Shown here piece after piece: positions 1-5,103 of a stretch of 5,835 bases of DNA. Source of the stretch: Lachnoclostridium sp. UBA933 (GTDB lineage Bacteria; Bacillota; Clostridia; Lachnospirales; Lachnospiraceae); assembly GCA_002293545.1 (NCBI GenBank), contig DBDL01000156.1, forward strand, positions 1,370 through 7,204, given 5' to 3'. The notes below the pieces were generated by a model. The model was not told where the DNA came from. It did not search any database and worked only from the letters and a program-made list of their open reading frames with translations. Within the stretch, counting starts at the first letter, position 1, and each line of letters opens with the position of its first letter. Both the position numbers and the translations under genes were made by a program.

Positions 1-489
1 GCTGTCAAATACGACCCGAATTTCAATGAAATACGCAGCAGATATCCGGACCGGATTCCGGAAATCATAAAAGCGGTGAAAAGCAAACAGTTTGAAATCC
101 TTGAGGAGGAAGTAATCTTAAAAATAAACGGGAATGCGGAAAGCTTTCATCCGGCGATTATTCTTGTGACCTACCATGCCAAAGAGGGACTGCATGTGGC
201 GAGTCATCAGGGAACCGTTGTTTCACTCGATTTGACCGTAACCGAGGAACTGAAAAGAGAGGGCTTGGCGCGTGATATTGTACGGAATATACAAGATGCC
301 AGAAAACAGAACGGCTGTGACATAACCGATCATATCATACTGAGTATCGACGGGGATTTCCCCGAAGAGTGGACCGACTATGTCTGCAATGAAACCTTGA
401 GTAAAATAGGAAATGTAAAGAAACCGCTTGCGGAAGTAGAGGTCGAGGAAGAAGATAAATTGATTGTCATTCGTTTTTGCAAGGAGTAG
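1..489 (+). CDS. ileS: Isoleucyl-tRNA synthetase, C-terminal part (5' end outside window)
   Basis: This is the last 162 codons of a gene that reads open from base 1 to a TAG at 487-489. IleRS charges tRNA-Ile with isoleucine in the cytoplasm and is essential. The fragment lies beyond the catalytic and anticodon-binding parts. It matches the DUF5915-type C-terminal domain of the eukaryote-like IleRS2 class: the segment LDLTVTEELKREGLARDIVR followed by NIQDARKQNGCDITD is the characteristic core (family pattern: LD..LT.EL..EGLAREIVR.IQ..RK..G..V.DRI). The E. coli type instead ends in a cysteine zinc finger, which is absent here. The GTG at base 76 is an internal codon, not a start, because homologous sequence (AVKYDPNFNEIRSRYPDRIP) continues upstream in frame. 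IleRS2 enzymes are generally less sensitive to mupirocin, which is a family property and not shown here. The gene is convergent with the glycan cluster, 42 bases away. Confidence 0.93.
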   Translation, partial: AVKYDPNFNEIRSRYPDRIPEIIKAVKSKQFEILEEEVILKINGNAESFHPAIILVTYHAKEGLHVASHQGTVVSLDLTVTEELKREGLARDIVRNIQDARKQNGCDITDHIILSIDGDFPEEWTDYVCNETLSKIGNVKKPLAEVEVEEEDKLIVIRFCKE

Positions 490-558
490 AAGCATTCATC
501 GGGCTGTGCGGGTTTATAAGGAGAAGAAACATTAACCGGGCTGTGTGTCCGTGCGGGT
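481..558. repeat. Imperfect tandem duplication across the ileS / GT-C gene convergent junction
   Basis: Two related segments lie 37 bases apart: 481-513 and 518-558. The first 28 bases of each (481-508 and 518-545) agree at 24 positions, both beginning aaggag and ending cgggctgtg. Both are then followed by cgggt, directly in the left copy (509-513) and after an extra 8 bases, tgtccgtg, in the right copy (554-558). The left copy contains the last two sense codons and TAG stop of ileS. The right copy contains, in antisense, the stop and last eight codons of the membrane glycosyltransferase gene. The 490-531 gap between the two genes therefore consists almost wholly of duplicated sequence. I see no strong hairpin plus T-run here on either strand, so neither gene has an obvious intrinsic terminator at this junction. 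Confidence 0.7.
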
Positions 559-2445
559 AACTTTAAAGGTATTGGGATCCGTGGTATTTTCAAAAATATA
601 TAAATCCGCTAAATCATTTTTCCATTGTTCGATACCAGCCGGATCGCCAAAATTAATATAATCAGGTTTTATAAAATTTTCACATAAATATAACAGCTTC
701 TCCTTAGTCTTTCCCTCCACAAAAGCATAGGAGTGAATATCCAGTAAAGCACCGTACCGATAGGCATTGACGTTATCAAGAAAGAATACCCGTACATTTT
801 TATTCTGTTCGGCATGGATACCGTTTCTCAGCATCTCGGTCCAGCTCTTTTCCTCTTGGGTTGCAAAAACAAGGGTTTCCTTTATCGGACGGTCGCCGAG
901 TTTGGGTATGAGGTTGGTTTCTATAGCAGGGGTTATTTGTATGAATAAAATGAGCGTCAAAAGGGCAAGGAAGCATTTCCACTTAACATATTTTTGAAAG
1001 CGTAAATAAGCACAAGAGAGCAGCGTGATAAAAAGGACAGCCATTGTTTCTGCGTGATACCTAAAATCACCATAACCTACGAATACAATTATAGTCGTTT
1101 TTATCAAATAAATCAGTCCTACAGATAACAGAAGAAAGTTTTGCGGTTGGTCTTTGAACCTATGAGCTGTTTGTTCCCTGAATGTCGTTGTGAAAATATA
1201 AACGGGAAGTCCGAGCAGCATAAGGTCGACAGGTTTGAACAATACAGCCGCTGCTGATTTTGATATCGTCAGAAAAGAGTTCCATACTTTTTCAAACCAA
1301 GCGGATAAATCGGTAAATAAAGTTGGTACCGTTTCCTCCGGAAGAAAGAATCTCTGCGGTACGGCGACATAAGTCATAAACATCGTTCCGGCATTATCGG
1401 ATGCCCAAATGGTACCAAAATGACTGACGGAGTATATTATCCAAGGAGATGCAAATATTAGTATGCCCAGACCGTAAAAAGCCGCCATTACGAAAGCTTT
1501 CTTTTTGAACAAAGGAAAAAGGAGAAGTCCGGTCAGACCGGCGGCGGCTAAAAAATCAAAACGTATGGCTAATCCAGCCCCGGCGGCTAATCCCGCAAGG
1601 AAGATGTCTTTTTTCGCATAGGGTTTCCATTTGGTAAAAACAGAAATAACCAGTACCGCACATAAAATTGCCGCCGGTACTGCACGTGCCGCCGCAAGCT
1701 CATCCAAATAAGCATCCGTGGTAAAAAGCATATAACAGGTCAGGATTCCCGGAATGTAAGAACCGGATATTCTGCGTGATATTTTCAAAAGAAAAAGGAA
1801 CGTCATGACCGCTATGATCATATTGATGAATACACCTGAAAACATGCCGAATCCGGTCATGTTATCGACGATGTTAATCATGGCGGGATAAAGCCACGGA
1901 AAAGACAGGTTGGAATCACTTAATTCCACATATTGGCGTACCGTTGAAATTTCACCGAAATTACGGAAAATATTTTTGGAGATATCATAATAACTATAGG
2001 AATCCGGGGAAAAAGGCAGCCCCTTGCTTAATGTCAGGATGAATAAAACAATCAGTGCCGTACAGCCGAAAAACATGATTTTTGAATGCTTCGCGTCGTC
2101 TGCGTTTCCGCGGATATACATTTTGGTTATTGAGAACAGCCATAGAGTACCGAAAATCAAAAAAAACAGATTTGTGTTAGCATTTTTAGCAAAAAAAGCC
2201 GCCGGCCAGAAAACAAAAGGAAGAACAAGAAATATGGTTCTTTCGATGGAGTTTGTTTTTATATCAACCTTGCCGGTTCTTATCATATACAGCAGACCTA
2301 ATCCCAGCAGGAAACCAAGAACCGGCGTACCGATCAGATGGCGTATGTCTAAATCGCTGATAAAACATGTTTGAAGCGTAAAAATAAAAAAGATCGGCTG
2401 AATGGCAATCAGGAGTTTGATTTTTGAAAAATGAAGTGATTTCAT
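532..2445 (-). CDS. Multi-pass membrane GT-C type glycosyltransferase (PMT/ArnT/GT39-like), putative
   Basis: This 637-residue integral membrane protein has about 12-14 hydrophobic segments between residues 10 and 505 and a C-terminal soluble tail of about 130 residues (510-637), the layout of GT-C enzymes that transfer sugars from polyprenyl-phosphate carriers on the extracytoplasmic side. The strongest family signal is the acidic first-loop motif PFSPDSYSYYD (144-154; D148 and D154), followed by an aromatic amphipathic stretch ending FPWLYPAM (182-189). Also typical are AIRFDF (293-298) and the late loop GYGDFRYH (457-464). Overall identity to named families looks low, so the substrate is unknown; an O-antigen-ligase-like or uncharacterised polytopic protein is possible but less likely. 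The ATG at 2445 overlaps the upstream GT2 stop by 4 bases (ATGA). A GAGGAG site lies about 10 bases upstream, so translation is probably coupled. It is the last gene of the cluster. Its final eight codons lie inside the duplication shared with the ileS tail, so the extreme C-terminus may be recently altered. Confidence 0.82.
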   Translation of the reverse strand: MKSLHFSKIKLLIAIQPIFFIFTLQTCFISDLDIRHLIGTPVLGFLLGLGLLYMIRTGKVDIKTNSIERTIFLVLPFVFWPAAFFAKNANTNLFFLIFGTLWLFSITKMYIRGNADDAKHSKIMFFGCTALIVLFILTLSKGLPFSPDSYSYYDISKNIFRNFGEISTVRQYVELSDSNLSFPWLYPAMINIVDNMTGFGMFSGVFINMIIAVMTFLFLLKISRRISGSYIPGILTCYMLFTTDAYLDELAAARAVPAAILCAVLVISVFTKWKPYAKKDIFLAGLAAGAGLAIRFDFLAAAGLTGLLLFPLFKKKAFVMAAFYGLGILIFASPWIIYSVSHFGTIWASDNAGTMFMTYVAVPQRFFLPEETVPTLFTDLSAWFEKVWNSFLTISKSAAAVLFKPVDLMLLGLPVYIFTTTFREQTAHRFKDQPQNFLLLSVGLIYLIKTTIIVFVGYGDFRYHAETMAVLFITLLSCAYLRFQKYVKWKCFLALLTLILFIQITPAIETNLIPKLGDRPIKETLVFATQEEKSWTEMLRNGIHAEQNKNVRVFFLDNVNAYRYGALLDIHSYAFVEGKTKEKLLYLCENFIKPDYINFGDPAGIEQWKNDLADLYIFENTTDPNTFKVTRTDTQPG

Positions 2446-3233
2446 ACGGTATAATCTCCTCTCAGGTTCTTAAATAAAATGCTTATCAGGCTGCCGTTTC
2501 CTTTAAAAAAACTAATCTTAGTCGGTGCTTTGGCTTTGGCAGGGTAAGCTCTTGTCACCGGAACTTCACAGGTTTTCAATTTCAATTGGCTTGCCCTTAC
2601 CGATAAATACGCCAGCAGTTCATAAGTGACAAAGATATCACGGAGCGGCTGCACCTTTCTGTGAGTTAAGTATTTTCTCGAATATGCCCGGTAAGCATTG
2701 GTAGTATCGGTAAAATGTTCTCCGGCAGTAAGACTGATAACCGGGGCATGTATAAGACGGACAGACAAATAACGCAGCCAAGGGGTATGAATGGCTCTGC
2801 CGCCTTTGATAAAACGGGAACCCTGAACCATATCAAAGCCGCGGTCAAGCTTTTGAATAAACCTTGGGACATCTTCGATACTGTCTTTATTGTTTCCGTC
2901 AATCGTAATCACGCCGTCATAACAGCGTTCCAGTGCAAACCATATCCCCATCCTCAATTGTGCCCCCTGCTTTCCGTCCCCTGTTTTTATAAGCAGAGTA
3001 TTGACACCCAATTTTTTTAATTTTTTCGGATCGGTGCTTCCGTCATTGGAGCCGCCGTCACAGATAATAATATCACATAGCTTGTCGACGCCATGTCTTT
3101 TTGCCCGGCTTAGCTCTTTCAAAATCCGCCGTCCTTCGTTAATAATCGGAATGAGGATACAGTATTTCGTTGTTTTAGAAGCGTATTCCTCACACAAAAA
3201 ATCGGGAACCCCAATCATATTTTTATATTTCAT
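2442..3233 (-). CDS. Family 2 glycosyltransferase, DPM1/polyprenyl-phosphate glycosyltransferase-like, soluble
   Basis: This 263-residue GT-A fold enzyme is expected to move a sugar from a nucleotide donor to an acceptor, often polyprenyl phosphate, at the cytoplasmic membrane face. Motifs in order: the opening beta strand CILIPIINEG (25-34); DGGSNDGS (59-66), the nucleotide-binding DGxSxDGT motif; K88-Q-G-A, matching the GK..A segment; ITIDGNNKD (109-117), in the place of the DxD metal-binding motif; QGSRF (137-141); and DTTNAYRAYSR (176-186), matching the D..sGFR.. motif of DPM1-like enzymes. YELLAYLSVRA (204-214) and EVPVTRAYP (223-231) follow. No membrane helix is visible, unlike the larger GtrB-type relatives. 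The ATG at 3233 overlaps the upstream isomerase stop by 4 bases (ATGA), and a full AAGGAGG site lies 7 bases before it. The stop overlaps the next gene in the same way. Membership of GT2 is secure; donor and acceptor are unknown. Confidence 0.93.
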   Translation of the reverse strand: MKYKNMIGVPDFLCEEYASKTTKYCILIPIINEGRRILKELSRAKRHGVDKLCDIIICDGGSNDGSTDPKKLKKLGVNTLLIKTGDGKQGAQLRMGIWFALERCYDGVITIDGNNKDSIEDVPRFIQKLDRGFDMVQGSRFIKGGRAIHTPWLRYLSVRLIHAPVISLTAGEHFTDTTNAYRAYSRKYLTHRKVQPLRDIFVTYELLAYLSVRASQLKLKTCEVPVTRAYPAKAKAPTKISFFKGNGSLISILFKNLRGDYTV

Positions 3234-4012
3234 GAAAAAACCTCCTTCGTATATTCAGCAGCCCGCATTACCGTTTCGATATCGCCGGGATTTTTCATTT
3301 CGACGGAAACATATTTATCATAAGCGTTATGTTTTAGAATCGCACATAATTCGCGGTGCAAACGGTTCTTTTTGATTGGCGCCAGGTTTGGTTCGCTGAT
3401 ATGAACATGGTTTACAAGCTTGATATGGTCGGCAATGATCTGCAAGCTTTCAGAATTTGCGATAACGGCACCAAAGTCCACATTCACAGATAATCCCTTA
3501 ATGTCGTTTGCAAGATGAAAAGCATCTTCCGTACGGTTAATAAAGTTTGTGCCGTAAATCGGCGGATTTGGCTCAAGGGCAATGGTTGTTCCCCTGAGAA
3601 TGGCATAATCTGCTGTTTCGGTAAAAAAACGATACGCATTTCCGAGGTCTGCTCCGTTTGGTTTATTGCGGTTTTTAGGACATCCAAAAACCAGATTGCC
3701 GCAATGCAAAGCGGCGGCAAAATCAACGGCTTTTTTCGTATACTCAATGAGCCGCCCGTACTCATTGTCCGAACCAAAAATATTCTCATTCCGCCCATAC
3801 CATATTGACTGAATGGAGGGGACGGATAATTCATATTTTTGACGCAGCATTCCGGCAAAATGACCTGCTTCGTTAAGCCGGTCATAGGGTTTGTCAGGAA
3901 ATATCCGCGTCGGTGCAATTTCCAATCCGGCAAATTTTTGGTCCTGTAAGAACTGATACATTATTTCATCCTGTTCGGGGGACCATGCTATGTTTGAAAA
4001 TGATAACTTCAT
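3230..4012 (-). CDS. Sugar phosphate isomerase/epimerase-like TIM-barrel protein (xylose isomerase-like/AP endonuclease 2 superfamily)
   Basis: This 260-residue cytoplasmic TIM-barrel protein belongs to the xylose-isomerase-like superfamily, whose members isomerise or epimerise sugars, keto-sugars or inositols with a divalent metal. The four metal-ligand positions are all recognisable: E147 in ALEPNP, D179 in VNVDFGA, H204 in NHVHISEPN (H202 is the alternative) and E238 in SVEMKN. It begins with a typical first strand and loop (LSFSNIAW, then FAGLEIAPTRIF). All ligands are intact, so an active metalloenzyme is likely. The start is set at ATG 4012 because GGAG lies 6 bases upstream and homology begins there; a longer reading from TTG 4084 would place two hairpins inside the coding region. 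It sits 68 bases after the dehydrogenase gene and overlaps the next GT2 gene by 4 bases. Such proteins occur in surface-polysaccharide clusters, where they plausibly modify a sugar precursor. That role, and the substrate, are inferred. Confidence 0.87.
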   Translation of the reverse strand: MKLSFSNIAWSPEQDEIMYQFLQDQKFAGLEIAPTRIFPDKPYDRLNEAGHFAGMLRQKYELSVPSIQSIWYGRNENIFGSDNEYGRLIEYTKKAVDFAAALHCGNLVFGCPKNRNKPNGADLGNAYRFFTETADYAILRGTTIALEPNPPIYGTNFINRTEDAFHLANDIKGLSVNVDFGAVIANSESLQIIADHIKLVNHVHISEPNLAPIKKNRLHRELCAILKHNAYDKYVSVEMKNPGDIETVMRAAEYTKEVFS

Positions 4013-4018
4013 ACGAAT

Positions 4019-4022
4019 CTCC
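4019..4022 (-). promoter_or_regulatory. Ribosome binding site that fixes the TIM-barrel gene start
   Basis: GGAG on the minus strand lies 6 bases before ATG 4012. The alternative in-frame ATG at 4024 has GGA directly abutting it, which is too close, and TTG 4084 has no comparable site. This supports the 260-residue protein. Confidence 0.75.
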
Positions 4023-4027
4023 ATTCC

Positions 4028-4046
4028 TGCGCACGTTTTTTGCGCA
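4028..4046 (-). other. Small inverted repeat (TGCGCA arms) in the 5' leader of the TIM-barrel gene
   Basis: Two copies of the self-complementary hexamer tgcgca (4028-4033 and 4041-4046) flank a 7-base loop that is AT-rich. As RNA on the minus strand they can form a 6-base-pair stem ending 15 bases before the ATG at 4012, just upstream of the GGAG site. There is no trailing T-run, so it is not a conventional terminator. A role in translation control or mRNA processing is possible but unproven. Confidence 0.45.
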
Positions 4047-4060
4047 TAATATACGCGGCA

Positions 4061-4078
4061 TTTGTGCGTAAGCACAAA
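4061..4078 (-). other. Perfect 7-bp hairpin with 4-base loop after the dehydrogenase stop codon
   Basis: The sequence tttgtgc (4061-4067), gtaa, gcacaaa (4072-4078) is a perfect stem-loop starting two bases beyond the dehydrogenase stop (4081-4083) in the minus-strand transcript. It lacks a following U-tract, so it is more likely an intergenic mRNA-processing or 3'-stabilising structure than a full terminator. It makes up part of the 68-base spacer, together with the TGCGCA inverted repeat. Confidence 0.5.
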
Positions 4079-4080
4079 CT

Positions 4081-5001
4081 TCAAACGGTATTTCTTTTGA
4101 TAAACTCCTTTATTTCGTGCAGGACTTTTTCCCGGTCAAAGAGATACCCGTCCCTGCCGCCGAACAAATCGGCATAGCCCGTACGGTAATCATACCGGAA
4201 AAAAGGTTTGTCCGGTTCATTTACAAAGGAATCGCCAAAAACATAGTGATACACCTCTCCCGCTGAAAGAGGTTCTGCCGCCGTATGCAGCAGCGGAATA
4301 TTGTGTTTGGTTACGAGCTTAATATGATCCCATAAATAGGAAAGATTATAAAACTGATACGCAGAACGGCTGTCCGTAAAATTCAGTGCGGAGAATCCGC
4401 AGCGTTTAAAGGCTGCCTTTAGTTCCGCTTTGTTATCCTCCGCCGCGGCAAGCTTATAAAAACCATTCGCTTGAAGCGCATAGCTTTTTGCAATCAGGGG
4501 TTCTTTCGGTGCCAGTTCATCATACTTCGGTTTGTTTAACAGCGCAGGAAAAAAATGAATTATATCATAGATAAAATTTTTCTTGATACCATCACCGAAT
4601 AACGCAGGCAAACGTATGATATGACAATCCGGAATTATTTCTGCCGCCGCCTCTTCCAGTGCAAGGCGGTTCCGCCCATAGGCAGACAGCCGGTCTTTAT
4701 TGATACGGACGCTTTCATATGCCCTGACAGGATTGTCGAGTACCGCAATGGTTGAAATCAATACGAGTTTTTTCGGATTGATTTTTTGAATATTTTCGGC
4801 GGCATTTTCAGTAACTTCCCTGTCGGCATCCGGGTTTTGATTGGCAAGAAACATTTCTGCCGGAACACCTGCATAAACAAGTAAATCAGGATTTGTTCCA
4901 AACGCCTCCGATATGTTTTTTGAATGACACAGCATACGGAACCGGTGTGCCGCGGCAATGTTTCCGCCGACAAACCCCGTACTGCCAACTAGTATGTCCA
5001 T
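4081..5001 (-). CDS. NAD(P)-dependent epimerase/dehydratase-like extended short-chain dehydrogenase
   Basis: This 306-residue Rossmann-fold protein is of the extended SDR class that epimerises, dehydrates or reduces nucleotide sugars in the cytoplasm. The dinucleotide-binding motif is at the very N-terminus: VGSTGFVGG, with G6, G9 and G12 forming GxxGxxG. LLVYAGVP (40-47) matches the usual VIHLA strand. LVLISTIAV (79-87) supplies the catalytic Ser/Thr (S83/T84), YGRNR (108-112) sits where YxxxK is expected, and RLPALFG (130-136) is the typical R.p...YG segment. The catalytic lysine is replaced by arginine (R112), so activity may be a variant reaction or altered. The C-terminal substrate half is poorly conserved, so the sugar cannot be named. 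Start: ATG 5001 has GGAGGG 4 bases upstream; TTG 5013 overlaps that site and is rejected. It is 102 bases downstream of the GT2 stop, after a tandem repeat, and 68 bases before the TIM-barrel gene. Confidence 0.88.
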   Translation of the reverse strand: MDILVGSTGFVGGNIAAAHRFRMLCHSKNISEAFGTNPDLLVYAGVPAEMFLANQNPDADREVTENAAENIQKINPKKLVLISTIAVLDNPVRAYESVRINKDRLSAYGRNRLALEEAAAEIIPDCHIIRLPALFGDGIKKNFIYDIIHFFPALLNKPKYDELAPKEPLIAKSYALQANGFYKLAAAEDNKAELKAAFKRCGFSALNFTDSRSAYQFYNLSYLWDHIKLVTKHNIPLLHTAAEPLSAGEVYHYVFGDSFVNEPDKPFFRYDYRTGYADLFGGRDGYLFDREKVLHEIKEFIKRNTV

Positions 5002-5005
5002 TTTT

Positions 5006-5011
5006 CCCTCC
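5006..5011 (-). promoter_or_regulatory. Ribosome binding site that fixes the dehydrogenase start
   Basis: GGAGGG on the minus strand is separated by AAAA from ATG 5001. It would be consumed inside the coding region if the longer TTG 5013 start were used, and the GxxGxxG motif begins almost immediately after ATG 5001, as is usual in this family. Confidence 0.8.
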
Positions 5012-5023
5012 AATCCGGTAAAG

Positions 5024-5093
5024 GTATCTGCCTCAAGTATCTGCTCTAATGTATCTGCTCTAATGTATCTGCCTCAATGTATCTGTCCCCAAT
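5024..5093. repeat. Five-copy imperfect 14-bp tandem repeat between the GT2 and dehydrogenase genes
   Basis: On the plus strand the copies are gtatctgcctcaa (5024-5036), gtatctgctctaat (5037-5050), the same again (5051-5064), gtatctgcctcaat (5065-5078) and gtatctgtccccaat (5079-5093). The gtatctg half is invariant; the second half varies between cctcaat, ctctaat and tccccaat. The array fills most of the 102-base spacer and lies 12 bases upstream of the GGAGGG site of the dehydrogenase gene, so it will be in that gene's leader. No stable hairpin or clear promoter pair is evident in it. A slippage-generated array or a set of binding sites are both possible. Confidence 0.85.
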
Positions 5094-5103
5094 CTATGAA
5101 TGG

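Noticed and set aside
490..531. Bidirectional intrinsic terminator between ileS and the GT-C gene
   Set aside because: No GC-rich stem followed by a T-run could be found on either strand; the spacer is explained by the duplication instead.
2024..2374. 116-codon plus-strand reading frame inside the GT-C gene
   Set aside because: It is a shadow of the membrane-protein codons on the other strand, with no ribosome binding site or family resemblance.
3001..3375. 124-codon plus-strand reading frame across the TIM-barrel/GT2 junction
   Set aside because: It is antisense to two genes with clear motifs and has low-complexity composition derived from them.
4013..4084. 24-residue N-terminal extension of the TIM-barrel protein from a TTG at 4084 that overlaps the dehydrogenase stop
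   Set aside because: The 4-base overlap imitates the downstream junctions, but there is no good ribosome binding site, the extra residues do not resemble the family N-terminus, the region is two hairpins, and ATG 4012 has GGAG at ideal spacing.
5024..5093. CRISPR array
   Set aside because: Units are only 14 bases, directly contiguous with no unique spacers, and there are no cas genes.
5024..5093. Sigma-70 promoter inside the tandem repeat (TTGAGG or TTGGGG with GATACA/GATACT)
   Set aside because: The pairings have poor -10 matches and no correct 16-18 base spacing that stands out from the periodicity of the array.
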